Assembly (NCBI RefSeq): GCF_014844055.1
Contig: NZ_CP062167.1
Coordinates: 2,247,501 to 2,311,500, forward strand
Length of the DNA: 64,000 nt
Direction of reading: 5' to 3'
From: Aureimonas sp. OT7
GTDB taxonomy: Bacteria > Pseudomonadota > Alphaproteobacteria > Rhizobiales > Rhizobiaceae
A program made the position numbers and the translations under genes. This document shows, piece after piece, positions 52,496-62,800 of the stretch. The notes under the pieces are model-generated. The model was not told the DNA's origin and did no database searches. It worked only from the letters and a program-made list of their open reading frames with translations. Every line of letters starts with the position of its first letter. Position 1 is the stretch's first letter.

Positions 52496-53010
52496 CACGG
52501 CTAGCAAGGGTGTTTCAGGGACGTTTGCCGCCGCACCGGCGAACTTCCTACCTGCCTTGAACCAAGTCCGTTAGGAGTAACCAGTCACGAGGCTTGTTCC
52601 TCGAAAGGCTCGAACCGTTCGAGACCGAACGGTCGGAGGCTGTCGATACCTCTGGGTGCGAAGATCAGCGTCCCCCACTCGGTAAGGAGCGACGTGTCCG
52701 TCGCTTGCTCGACTAAGCTTTCCGTTCAAGCCAGCGTCGCTGAGCCTCCGACAGTTTCTTCACCGATAACGCTCACCCACCCGACTCGGACTGCACCTTT
52801 ACAATCACACTCCACACATTCACGCACGTTGCACGCAGCCTAACCGCACGCCGCTGGAGGATCGCGCATCGTCATCAAATGCTGTAAAGATTCACGGAGT
52901 ACGATTTGCTACAGCCGTGGCCGCTGGAACCCCACCGGAACCCCGGTTGGTTTTTCGAGGCATTTATCACTTATCTTGCCTCGAAAAACTCAATGATTTC
53001 AGGTGTTTCA
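52496..53010. other. 515-base gap with decayed coding remnant and inverted repeat
   Basis: On the minus strand 52585-52731 reads a protein-like end (LLTEWGTLIFAPRGIDSL) with no start, likely the tail of a lost gene. Perfect 13-base arms gtttttcgaggca / tgcctcgaaaaac lie at 52950-52962 and 52977-52989 around a 14-base loop, just past the tRNA 3' end. They lack a 3' T run on either strand, so they are not a classical terminator. Confidence 0.45.
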
Positions 53011-53086
53011 TGGTGAGCGCGGTGGGGCTCGAACCCACGACCCCATGATTAAAAGTCACGTGCTCTACCAACTGAGCTACGCGCTC
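53011..53086 (-). tRNA. tRNA-Lys (TTT)
   Basis: Read on the minus strand: acceptor GAGCGCG pairs CGCGCTC, D arm GCTC...GAGC, anticodon stem CGTGA/TCATG with loop CTTTTAA (anticodon TTT, positions 34-36), T arm GTGGGTTCGAGCCCCAC, discriminator A and an encoded CCA (76 bases). Its 3' end points to the helicase gene. Confidence 0.97.
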
Positions 53087-53231
53087 ACAACGCGTCAAAC
53101 GAGTCGCGGAAACGGGCGGACCATAAGCATGGCCGCCTGATGCGTCAATGCCCAGTTTGCTATGCCTGCAAACCGGTTTGCGTGGGGCGGGCAGGCGCGA
53201 TAAGAACGCCTCGTAATCCAAGGAAGACGGC

Positions 53232-53975
53232 GTGCCGATGCTGGAACTGTCATACCCAACAGCCGTGCTGGCCGGCGCGCTCTCGTTCCTTTCGCCCTGC
53301 GTGCTGCCTCTTGTGCCTCCTTATCTGTGCTACATGGCGGGGGTGTCTGCCGACGACCTTCGGGCCGGCCACACGGCCTCGGCGCGCGTACAGGGCCGGG
53401 TGGTGGCCAGCGCCGCGGTTTTCGTGCTCGGCTTCTCGAGCGTCTTCATCGCGCTGGGCGCCGGCGCCTCCAGCATCGGCCAGATCGTGCGGCAGAACCT
53501 CGATTGGCTGGGCGTCCTGGCGGGCGTCGCGATCATCGTCATGGGCCTCAACTTCCTCGGCGTCTTCCGGCTTTCCTTCCTGTCGCGAGAGATGCGCGTG
53601 GCCGCGCCGGACAAGCCACGCAGCTTCTGGGGCGCCTACCTGATGGGCCTCGCCTTCGCCTTCGGGTGGACACCATGCATCGGCCCCGTACTGGGCGCCA
53701 TACTGGGGCTGGCCGGTGCGCAACAGACGGTGGGCCAGGGTGCGGTCCTGCTTGGCTTCTATTCGGCGGGCCTCGGTATTCCGTTCGTTCTGGCGGCCGC
53801 GTTTTCCGGTGTGTTCCTGCGCGGGCTCGGACGTTTCCGCGCCTATTACGGGACCGTCGAGAGGGCCATGGGCGGCCTTCTCGTCGTCACCGGCATTCTT
53901 TTCCTTACCGGCGGCATGCAAACCATGGCTTTCTGGCTGCTGGAAACCTTCCCTGCGCTGCAGATGATCGGCTAA
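53232..53975 (+). CDS. ccdA: Cytochrome c biogenesis thiol transporter CcdA
   Basis: 247 residues, six helices of the DsbD-like family. The two membrane cysteines sit in [16 protein letters not shown] and [15 protein letters not shown]. It passes electrons from cytoplasmic thioredoxin to periplasmic thiol proteins for heme c attachment. GTG 53232 or ATG 53238 starts it. Core-genome neighbour of glmU. Confidence 0.92.
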   Translation: MPMLELSYPTAVLAGALSFLSPCVLPLVPPYLCYMAGVSADDLRAGHTASARVQGRVVASAAVFVLGFSSVFIALGAGASSIGQIVRQNLDWLGVLAGVAIIVMGLNFLGVFRLSFLSREMRVAAPDKPRSFWGAYLMGLAFAFGWTPCIGPVLGAILGLAGAQQTVGQGAVLLGFYSAGLGIPFVLAAAFSGVFLRGLGRFRAYYGTVERAMGGLLVVTGILFLTGGMQTMAFWLLETFPALQMIG

Positions 53976-54013
53976 ATCACGATGTGCCGCCGCCGACCGA
54001 CGAATGGATGCTC

Positions 54014-55384
54014 ATGACCAGGACCTGCCTCACCATCATCCTTGCTGCCGGTGAAGGTACGCGAATGAAATCCGGCCGCGCCAAGGTGCTGCACCCGGTG
54101 GCCGGATTACCGCTCGTCTGCCATGTAGCCGCCGCTGCCGACAAGGCCGGCGCCGACGCCATCGCGCTGGTCACGGGCCGGGATGCCGAGGCCGTGGAAG
54201 CGGCGGTTGCCGTTCATCACGGCGACGTCCAGTCCTTCCGGCAGGTCGAGCGGCTCGGCACGGCCCATGCCGTTCTTGCCGCCGAACCGCAGATAGAACA
54301 GGGCTATGACGATATCCTCGTCCTGTTCGGGGATACGCCCCTGCTGACGCCCGGCAGCCTGGTCAAGGCGCGGGCGCAACTGGCCGATGGGGCCGGCGTG
54401 GTCGTCTTCGGCTTTCATACTGAAAACCCCACGGGTTACGGGCGACTGGTAACCGAGAATGGCGAGCTGGTCGCCATCCGCGAGGAAAAGGATGCATCGC
54501 CGGACGAGAGGGCAATCACCTTCTGCAATGGTGGGTTGATGGCGCTGGACGGGCGTCGCGTCGCCCCGCTGCTGCGACGGATCGGCAATCGGAATGCCAA
54601 GGGCGAGTATTACCTGACCGACATCGTGGCGCTGGCGCGCGAGGCGGGCGAACGCGTCGTTGCCATGGAGACCGAGGAAAGCGAATTGGAGGGAGTCAAC
54701 GATCGTGCCGATCTGGCTTCGGTCGAGGCGGCATGGCAGGCGCGGCGGCGCCAGGAGGTGATGGAAGCCGGGGTAACGATGATCGATCCCGCCACGGTCT
54801 TCCTGTCCTTCGATACGCGGATCGGACCCGACTGCGTCCTGGAGCCGAATGTCTTCTTTGGCCCGGGTGTGTCGGTCGGGCCGGGATGCACCATCCATGC
54901 CTTCTGCCACATCGAGGGCGCCACGCTTGCGGGCCATTCGCAGATCGGGCCCTTCGCGCGGCTGCGTCCCGGCACCGAACTGGCGGACGAAACGAAGGTC
55001 GGGAATTTCTGCGAAACGAAGAATGCCAGGGTCGAGCGCGGCGCGAAGATCAACCACCTGTCCTATATCGGTGATGCACGCGTCGGTGCGCAGGCCAATA
55101 TCGGTGCCGGCACGATCACCTGCAACTATGACGGCGCCTTGAAGCATCATACCGACATCGGTGCCGAAACCTTCATCGGCTCCAATTCCTCGCTGGTGGC
55201 CCCGATATCGATCGGCGACGGGGCCTATGTCGCCTCGGGAAGCGTCCTGACCGAGGACGTGCCGGCCGATGCCCTGGCCTTCGGACGTGCGCGGCAGGTG
55301 GTGAAGGATGGGCGGGGCCTGGCCATCCGCCAGCGCAACGCCGCCGCCAAGGCCGCGCGCAAGGCGGAAAAGCAGCCCGGTTGA
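54014..55384 (+). CDS. glmU: Bifunctional GlmU (UDP-GlcNAc pyrophosphorylase / GlcN-1-P acetyltransferase)
   Basis: 456 residues. The N-terminal uridyltransferase starts [14 protein letters not shown] and has [19 protein letters not shown]; the C-terminal half is a left-handed beta helix ([24 protein letters not shown] repeats, then [25 protein letters not shown]). It makes UDP-GlcNAc for peptidoglycan and lipid A, the step before or with GlmS. ATG 54014 is chosen; ATG 54008 adds two residues. Confidence 0.96.
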   Translation: MTRTCLTIILAAGEGTRMKSGRAKVLHPVAGLPLVCHVAAAADKAGADAIALVTGRDAEAVEAAVAVHHGDVQSFRQVERLGTAHAVLAAEPQIEQGYDDILVLFGDTPLLTPGSLVKARAQLADGAGVVVFGFHTENPTGYGRLVTENGELVAIREEKDASPDERAITFCNGGLMALDGRRVAPLLRRIGNRNAKGEYYLTDIVALAREAGERVVAMETEESELEGVNDRADLASVEAAWQARRRQEVMEAGVTMIDPATVFLSFDTRIGPDCVLEPNVFFGPGVSVGPGCTIHAFCHIEGATLAGHSQIGPFARLRPGTELADETKVGNFCETKNARVERGAKINHLSYIGDARVGAQANIGAGTITCNYDGALKHHTDIGAETFIGSNSSLVAPISIGDGAYVASGSVLTEDVPADALAFGRARQVVKDGRGLAIRQRNAAAKAARKAEKQPG

Positions 55385-55491
55385 GCGCCTTCGCGCGGCG
55401 ACACGATCGGACATCAAAATTGACACCCCTCGCGCGCCGCTTCGGCTAAAGCTGCATCAGAGCGTATCGCGTCGGTCTCCGGAGCTATCCC

Positions 55492-57318
55492 ATGTGCGGC
55501 ATCATCGGCATCATCAGCAACCAGCCCGTCGCCGGGCGCCTCGTCGACTCCCTCAAGCGCCTCGAATATCGCGGCTATGACTCGGCCGGTATCGCGACGT
55601 TGGATGGCGGTCGCCTGGATCGTCGGCGCGCCGAGGGCAAGCTCCGCAACCTTGAAGGGCGGCTGGGCGAAAACCCCTTGCCGGGGACGATCGGCATCGG
55701 CCACACGCGCTGGGCCACGCACGGGGCGGCCACGGAGGCGAATGCGCATCCGCACGCATCCGGGCCGGTCTGCGTCGTCCACAACGGCATCATCGAGAAT
55801 TTTCGCGAGCTCAAGAACGAGCTGATCGCCGATGGCTTCACCTTCGAGAGCGAGACGGACACCGAGATCGTCGCCGTGATGGTGGCCCGCGAGTTGAAGA
55901 AGGGCGTCGCGCCGCAGGAGGCCGTTGCGCGCATCCTGCCAAGGCTGGAAGGCGCATTCGCCCTGGCCTTCCTGTTCGAGGGCCAGGAAAACCTCCTGAT
56001 CGGAGCACGGCTGGGTAGTCCGCTCGCCGTGGGCTCCGGCGAGGGGGAGATGTTCCTTGGCTCCGATGCCATCGCCCTGTCGCCCTTTACCGATACGGTG
56101 CGCTACCTGAATGACGGTGACTGGGTCGTGCTGGGCCACGACCGCGCCGAAATCTTCGACGCTGAAAACCGGCCCGTGGATCGTCCGGTGCGCCAGGCGG
56201 TGGGCAAAAGCTTCAATGTCGACAAGGGCAACTACCGCCACTTCATGCAGAAGGAGATGTTCGAGCAACCGGAAGTCATCTCCCACACCCTCGGCGCCTA
56301 TGTCGACATGGCAAGCGGGCGGACACGCCTGCCGGCCAATGCCGACATAGACTTCTCCAAGGTCGGACGGATCGCCTTGTCGGCCTGCGGGACGGGATAT
56401 TATGCGGCATTGGTCGGCCGCTATTACTTCGAGCGTTACGCCCGTATCGCCTGCGACCTCGATGTCGCCTCCGAGTTCCGCTACCGCGAAAGCCCGCTGG
56501 ACGGCATCGACCTCGCTCTCTTCATTTCCCAGTCCGGCGAGACAGCCGATACGCTGGCCTCGCTTCGCTACGCGAAATCGCAGGGCGTAAGCGCCGCCGC
56601 CATCGTGAATGTGCCGGAATCGACCATTGCGCGCGAAGCCGATGTCGTGTGGCCAACGCTTGCCGGACCGGAAATCGGCGTTGCCTCCACCAAGGCGTTC
56701 ACCTGCCAGCTTACGGCCCTGGCTGCCCTGGCTATCCGCGCCGGGGTGGCGCGCGGCGTCATCGATAGTGCGCATGAACTCGAATTGACCCGCCAGTTGA
56801 TGGAAGTGCCGCGGCTGGTGAATGAGGCATTGGCGCTGGAGCCGGAGATCGAGATGCTCGGCCAGGAGCTGGCGGGCAAGCGACATGCCCTGTATCTCGG
56901 CCGTGGATTTTCGTTTCCGCTGGCAATGGAGGGTGCCCTGAAGCTAAAGGAAATCAGCTACATACACGCTGAAGGTTATGCGGCAGGTGAACTGAAGCAC
57001 GGGCCCATCGCCCTGATCGACGAGACGATGGATGTGGTGGTGATTGCCCCGCATGACCGCGTCTTCGACAAGACGGTGTCCAACATGCAGGAGGTTGCGG
57101 CGCGCGGCGGGCGAATTCTCCTCATCACCGATGCGCCCGGGGCGGAGGCCGGCGCAATGCGCGGCCTGCGCACGCTGATCCTGCCGGTCATGCCGGAAAT
57201 CCTGACACCCATCGTCTATGCGGTGCCGTTGCAGATGCTGGCCTATCATACGGCCGTGCAGATGGGCACCGATGTCGACCAGCCGCGAAACCTCGCAAAG
57301 TCGGTCACGGTGGAGTAG
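55492..57318 (+). CDS. glmS: Glucosamine-fructose-6-phosphate aminotransferase GlmS
   Basis: 608 residues. Cys2 after the removed Met is the glutaminase nucleophile (MCGIIGIISNQPVAG). Two SIS domains bind the sugar (LSACGTGYYAALVGRYYFER; YLGRGFSFPLAMEGALKLKEISYIHAEGYAAGELKHGPIALID). A possible promoter ttgaca (55420-55425) with ctaaa about 19-20 bases on stands upstream. It shares its stop boundary with recG: the two genes converge with no gap. Confidence 0.97.
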   Translation: MCGIIGIISNQPVAGRLVDSLKRLEYRGYDSAGIATLDGGRLDRRRAEGKLRNLEGRLGENPLPGTIGIGHTRWATHGAATEANAHPHASGPVCVVHNGIIENFRELKNELIADGFTFESETDTEIVAVMVARELKKGVAPQEAVARILPRLEGAFALAFLFEGQENLLIGARLGSPLAVGSGEGEMFLGSDAIALSPFTDTVRYLNDGDWVVLGHDRAEIFDAENRPVDRPVRQAVGKSFNVDKGNYRHFMQKEMFEQPEVISHTLGAYVDMASGRTRLPANADIDFSKVGRIALSACGTGYYAALVGRYYFERYARIACDLDVASEFRYRESPLDGIDLALFISQSGETADTLASLRYAKSQGVSAAAIVNVPESTIAREADVVWPTLAGPEIGVASTKAFTCQLTALAALAIRAGVARGVIDSAHELELTRQLMEVPRLVNEALALEPEIEMLGQELAGKRHALYLGRGFSFPLAMEGALKLKEISYIHAEGYAAGELKHGPIALIDETMDVVVIAPHDRVFDKTVSNMQEVAARGGRILLITDAPGAEAGAMRGLRTLILPVMPEILTPIVYAVPLQMLAYHTAVQMGTDVDQPRNLAKSVTVE

Positions 57319-59424
57319 TCAGCCGGAGCGCAGCAGGCGCACCGCCTCGTCCTTGCCGAACAGGTACAGCAGCGCGCGGATGGCCTGTCCGCGCGGCGAG
57401 GATAATTCCGGGTCCTGCGCCAGAAGCAGGCGGGCGTCGTCGCGGGCGATCTCCATAAGGGCGGAATGCGTGTCCAGGCGGGCGATGCGAAAGCTCTGCA
57501 TGCCGGATTGACGCGTACCGAGGATGTCGCCTTCGCCCCTCAGCCGCAGGTCTTCCTCCGCTATCCGGAATCCATCTTCCGTTTCGCGCATGATGGCCAG
57601 CCTGGCATGCGCCGTCTGCCCAAGCGGCCCGCGGTAAAGAAGAACGCAGGTCGAGGCGCGCCTTCCACGGCCGACGCGTCCGCGCAACTGGTGCAGTTGC
57701 GACAGGCCGAAACGCTCGGCATGCTCGATGACGATGATGGAGGCCTCCGGCACGTCGACACCGACCTCGATCACCGTTGTCGCCACGATCAGCTTCGTAT
57801 CGCCAGCCTTGAAAGCTGCCATCGCGGCGTCTTTCTCGTCGCCGCCCATCTGGCCATGGACGAGCCCGACCGTATCGCCGAACCAGCTTTTCAACGTCTC
57901 GTGCCGCTCCTGTGCGGCGGTGAGGTCGCTTTTTTCCGATTCCTCGACCAGCGGGCAGACCCAATAGACCCGGTCGCCGCCATCCATGGCCTTGCCGATG
58001 CGCTGCACGATCTCGCCGATCCGTTCGGTTGACACGGCGACGGTGGCGATGGGCAGGCGGCCGGCCGGCTTGCCCGTCAGCCGGGACACATCCATGTCGC
58101 CGAAAGCCGCCAGTACGAGCGTGCGCGGGATCGGCGTCGCGGTCATGACCAGAAGATCGGGCGCAGTGCCCTTGCGGGTGAGTTGCAGGCGTTGATGGAC
58201 GCCGAAGCGATGCTGCTCGTCCACGACGACGAGGCCGAGATTGCCATAGGCGACATCCGCCTGGAACAGCGCGTGCGTTCCGACGACGATGTCGACTGTC
58301 CCATCCGCGATGGCCTGTAGCTTGCGCTCGCGGGCCTTGCCGTTGTCGCGCCCCGTCAGAAGCGCGATCGACAGGCCAGCCTTGGCGCAGATCGCCTCCA
58401 GGCCGGCAAAGTGCTGGCGGGCGAGGATCTCGGTTGGCGCCAGCAATGCCGATTGTGCGCCGGATTCGCGCGCGGCGGCCATTGCCATCAGGGCGACGAC
58501 CGTCTTGCCGGCGCCGACATCGCCTTGCAGAAGCCGCAGCATCCTGTCGGGTGCGCCCATGTCGGCGTAGATCTCGTCCAGCGCGGTGGTCTGGGCATCC
58601 GTCAGCTTGAAGGGTAGAGCGCCAAGGACGCGCGCACGAAGCGCGCCATCGCCGCCGAGGCGTTGGCCGGGCAGCTTGCGCATACGCTGGCGTGACAGGG
58701 CCAGCGCCATCTGGCTGGCCAGGAATTCGTCATAAGCGAGGCGTTGGAAGGCCGGGCTTACCGGTTCGGCATGGGCAGGGGTTTCCGGGTTGTGGATCTG
58801 CAGCAACGCCTCGGCGAAGGCGGGAAGGCGCAGGCGCGCCAAGGTTTGCGGCTCTATCCATTCATCCAGCGGCGGAACACCCGTCAGTGCCGCCTCGATC
58901 GCCTTGCGCAGCGTGCGCGGCGATAGCCCGGCCGTCATCGGATAGACCGGTTCCACCAGCGCCAGATGGTCGGCCTCGTCCAGCGGCGCGACGAAATCCG
59001 GATGGACCATGGACGGGCGGCCGTTGAAGCGGTCGACCTTGCCGGAGACGAGAACCTCGGTATCCAGTGGCAGCAGTTTTTCGATCCACGGGCGGTTCGG
59101 CCGGAAATAGGTGAGGGTGATCTCGCCGGTCTCGTCGCTGGCCAGGATCCGGGCAGGCTGGTTGCCGCCTTTGCCACCGGGAAAGAAGTGCCGCGTCACG
59201 CGCAGCGCCAGGCTGACGATCTCGCCCTCCGGGGCGTCGACGACGGCAACGCGCTTTCGCCGGTCGATGACGCCGGCGGGAAGGTGAAAAAGAAGGTCAC
59301 GGACGCGTGCATCGCCGCCGCCCGACGGCGCGACAAGGCCGGCCATGACGGCAGCGACCTTGGGCCCGACGCCGGGCAGGCTCGTGATGGGCGCGAAAAG
59401 AGGGTCCAAAGCGGAAGGGCGCAT
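57319..59424 (-). CDS. recG: ATP-dependent DNA helicase RecG
   Basis: 701 residues, within the normal size. The wedge/OB region includes HFFPGGKGGNQPARILA; the motor carries Walker A LQGDVGAGKTVVALMA, DEQH (VVVDEQHRFGVHQR), TATPIPRTLVLAAFGDMDVS and QLRGRVGRGRRASTC. It remodels replication forks and Holliday junctions. Its end abuts glmS; its start is 110 bases from sdhE, divergent. Confidence 0.97.
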   Translation of the reverse strand: MRPSALDPLFAPITSLPGVGPKVAAVMAGLVAPSGGGDARVRDLLFHLPAGVIDRRKRVAVVDAPEGEIVSLALRVTRHFFPGGKGGNQPARILASDETGEITLTYFRPNRPWIEKLLPLDTEVLVSGKVDRFNGRPSMVHPDFVAPLDEADHLALVEPVYPMTAGLSPRTLRKAIEAALTGVPPLDEWIEPQTLARLRLPAFAEALLQIHNPETPAHAEPVSPAFQRLAYDEFLASQMALALSRQRMRKLPGQRLGGDGALRARVLGALPFKLTDAQTTALDEIYADMGAPDRMLRLLQGDVGAGKTVVALMAMAAARESGAQSALLAPTEILARQHFAGLEAICAKAGLSIALLTGRDNGKARERKLQAIADGTVDIVVGTHALFQADVAYGNLGLVVVDEQHRFGVHQRLQLTRKGTAPDLLVMTATPIPRTLVLAAFGDMDVSRLTGKPAGRLPIATVAVSTERIGEIVQRIGKAMDGGDRVYWVCPLVEESEKSDLTAAQERHETLKSWFGDTVGLVHGQMGGDEKDAAMAAFKAGDTKLIVATTVIEVGVDVPEASIIVIEHAERFGLSQLHQLRGRVGRGRRASTCVLLYRGPLGQTAHARLAIMRETEDGFRIAEEDLRLRGEGDILGTRQSGMQSFRIARLDTHSALMEIARDDARLLLAQDPELSSPRGQAIRALLYLFGKDEAVRLLRSG

Positions 59425-59534
59425 GCCTTTCCATGACCCCGGCAGGCCGCAGATGCAAGCGCCGGGCTTTCCGTTTGCATCCGCGATGCCCTATATGTGC
59501 GCGCTCGTGCTGCAAGGAGCCGCAAGGAAAGACG

Positions 59535-59831
59535 ATGACAGGGACCGGCCGTACATCCAGCGATCTAGACCCGCGCAGGCGCAAGGTGCTCTTCCGCTCC
59601 TGGCATCGTGGCACGCGCGAGATGGACCTGGTGTTGGGCCGCTTTGCCGACGCCGAGATCGACCGGTTGAGCGACGACGAACTGACCGTCTACGAGGCGC
59701 TCATCGATGCGCCCGACCGGGAAATCTTCTCGTGGATCACGGGCACCGAGGCGACCCCGGCCGAATTCGATACGCCGGTGTTCCGGCGCATCCGTGATTT
59801 CTATGCCCTGCCGGAGAGCGACGCGCGATGA
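59535..59831 (+). CDS. sdhE: FAD assembly factor SdhE
   Basis: 98 residues. The family motif appears as RKVLFRSWHRGTREMDLVLGRF, followed by LSDDELTVYEALIDAPDREIFSWITG. SdhE promotes FAD attachment to succinate dehydrogenase. ATG 59535 follows aaggaaa; it overlaps mfd by four bases, a pair conserved in Rhizobiales. Confidence 0.95.
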   Translation: MTGTGRTSSDLDPRRRKVLFRSWHRGTREMDLVLGRFADAEIDRLSDDELTVYEALIDAPDREIFSWITGTEATPAEFDTPVFRRIRDFYALPESDAR

Positions 59832-62800
59832 GCCAGCCGGCCGATCTCAAGAAGCGGCTGTCCAGGGACGGCGCGCTGACCATCGGCAACGTGCTGGATG
59901 GCTATGTGCCCTTCATTCTGGCCGAGATTGCGCGCCACCGGGGCGGCGATCGGCCCATCGTCTTCGTCATGCGCGATGGCGGCTCCATGGGAGAGGTCGA
60001 GGACGCCCTGCGCTTCGTCGCTCCGGATCTGCCCGTTCTGACGCTGCCCGCCTGGGACTGCCTTCCATACGACCGCGTCGGCCCGTCTTCGGGCACGGCG
60101 GCCACCCGCCTTGCCGCAATGACGGCCATCGGCGAATTGCGGACCCAGCCGCACCGCGCCGTGATCCTGACGACGGCGAACGCCCTTCTGCAACGCATGC
60201 CGCCGCTGGCCACGCTGATGGAAGAGACGATCCGCGCCAAGGCCAGCGCCCGCGTGCCGATGAACCGCATCGTCGATGCGCTGCAACTGGGCGGCTTCGA
60301 GCGTGTGACCACCGTCCGCGAGGCCGGCGAGTTTGCAGTGCGCGGCGGCATACTGGACCTGTATGCCCCCGGCGAGGACGAGCCCGTGCGTCTTGATTTC
60401 TTCGGCGATACGCTGGAGACGATCCGCAGCTTCGACCCCGCCACGCAGCGCAGTACCGGCACCCGCAAGACATTCGAGCTCGCGCCGGTGTCCGAAGTTT
60501 CCCTGCGTGAGGAATCGATCTCGCGGTTCCGCAGCAATTACGTGCGAAGGTTCGGTGCACCCTCGCGGGAGGATGGGCTCTACGCATCCATCTCCGAGGG
60601 CAAGCGTTTCGCCGGCATGGAACATTGGCTGCCGCTCTTCTACGAACGGCTCGAGACCATGTTCGATTATGTGGACGGGTTTCCGCTCGTACTCGACCAT
60701 CTGTTGACCGAGGCCGCGGGCGAGCGTCGAAAGCTGATCGACGACTATTACGAGGCGCGGCGCCGATCCATCGCCGCCGAGAGCGCCGGGGGCGTGCCGT
60801 ACAACCCCATCGCACCGGACGAATTGTACCTTCCGATGGACGAGTTGACCGACCGGATCGCCGCTGCCGGGCCGGTGCGCCTGTCGGCCTATGCACAGAG
60901 CGACGCCGGGGGCGCCGATACGCTGAACCTCGACGTGACGCGCGGCCGCACCTTCGCAGGGGAACGCCAGGCGGGCGATGTCAACGTGTTTTCAGCCGCG
61001 GTGGAGCATATCTCGCGGCTGCGCGCAGACGGCAAACAGGTGATCCTGGCCGCCTGGACCGAAGGGTCGCGCGATCGGCTCACGCAGATCGTGGAAGAGC
61101 ACGGGCTGGGCAACATCAAGCCCGTCGACACGCTGAGCCAAGCTCTGGAAATCGGCCGGAACACGGTCGCCACCGCCGTTCTCGGGGTGGAAGCCGGTTT
61201 CGAAACCCAGCGCATCGCCGTTGTCGGCGAGCAGGACATATTGGGCGACAGGCTGATCCGCCGCGCGCGGCGGCGCAAGCGCGGTTCTGATTTCATCAGT
61301 GAGGTCTCGGGCCTTGCCGAAGGCGACATCGTCGTTCACGTCGATCATGGCATCGGGCGCTTCGTGGGCCTGCGCACGATCGAGGCGGCCGGCGCCCCCC
61401 ATGACTGCGTCGAACTGCGCTACGCCGGAGACGACCGGCTGTTCCTGCCGGTCGAGAATATCGAGCTTCTCTCGCGCTATGGAGGCGAGGGGTCGGAAGC
61501 CAACCTCGACAAGCTCGGGGGGGGCGCATGGCAGGCGCGCAAGGCCAAGCTCAAGCGGCGGCTCCTGGACATGGCGGGGGAACTCATTCGCATCGCCGCC
61601 GTGCGCCAGACACGCGGCGCACCCAAGCTGGTGCCGCCCGAAGGGCTTTGGGACGAATTCCAGGCGCGTTTCCCCTATGAGGAAACGGACGACCAGCTTG
61701 GCGCCATCGAGGCGGTGGCCGAAGACCTTGGCGCCGGCCGGCCGATGGACCGTCTCGTCTGCGGCGATGTGGGCTTCGGCAAGACGGAGGTCGCTTTGCG
61801 GGCGGCCTTCATTGCCGCCATGAACGGGCTGCAGGTCGCCGTGGTGGTTCCGACGACGCTTCTGTCCCGCCAGCACTACAAGACATTCACGGAGCGATTT
61901 CGCGGCCTACCGCTGACCGTGTCGCAAGCCTCGCGGCTGGTGACCGGCAAGGAGCTGGCGGCGACGAAGAAGGCAATCCATGAGGGAACGGTCGACATCG
62001 TGGTCGGAACCCATGCCCTTTTGGGAAAATCAATCGATTTCAAGAATCTCGGTCTGCTGATCATCGACGAGGAGCAGCATTTCGGCGTCAAGCACAAGGA
62101 ACGGCTGAAGGAACTGAAGTCGGACATCCACGTGCTGACGCTGTCGGCAACGCCGATCCCGCGCACGCTGCAGCTGGCGCTGACCGGCGTTCGCGAACTG
62201 TCCCTCATCACGACGCCGCCGGTGGACCGGATGGCGGTGCGCACCTTTGTCTCGCCCTTCGATCCGCTCGTCGTGCGCGAGACGCTCCTGCGTGAGCGCT
62301 ATCGCGGCGGACAGAGCTTCTATGTGGCGCCCCGCCTGTCGGACCTTGCCGGTATCAAGGAGTTCCTGGACGAGCAGGTCCCGGAGTTGAAGGTGGCCGT
62401 GGCGCATGGGCAGATGCCGGCCGGCGAACTCGACGACGTCATGAACGCCTTCTACGAAGGGCAGTACGACGTGCTGCTGTCCACGACCATCGTGGAGTCG
62501 GGCCTCGATATCCCGACAGCCAACACCATGATCGTGCATCGCGCCGACATGTTCGGCCTTGCGCAACTCTACCAGTTGCGAGGGCGCGTCGGCCGCTCGA
62601 AGCAGCGCGCCTACGCGCTCATGACCATTCCGGCAAACAAGACGCCGACGGCCGGGGCGGATCGGCGCTTGAAGGTGCTGCAGTCCCTGGACACGCTGGG
62701 CGCCGGCTTCCAGCTTGCCAGCCACGATCTGGACCAGCGCGGCGCAGGTAATATCCTGGGCGAGGAACAGAGCGGCCATGTCAAGGAAGTCGGTTTCGAA

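Noticed and set aside
52950..52989. Rho-independent terminator of tRNA-Lys
   Set aside because: The stem ends in A, not T, on both strands.
52967..53221. 84-residue minus-strand frame with QLVEHVTFNHGVVGSSPTA
   Set aside because: It is the tRNA-Lys gene translated; this false protein is common in annotations.
53327..54013. Upstream extension of the GlmU frame
   Set aside because: Runs through ccdA in another frame; GlmU of 456 residues from ATG 54014 is normal.
54107..55426. 439-codon minus-strand frame opposite glmU
   Set aside because: Shadow of glmU; the plus strand encodes a full enzyme.
55385..55491. glmS ribozyme
   Set aside because: The ribozyme is mainly in Firmicutes; the gap is only 107 bases and shows no core motif that I can see.
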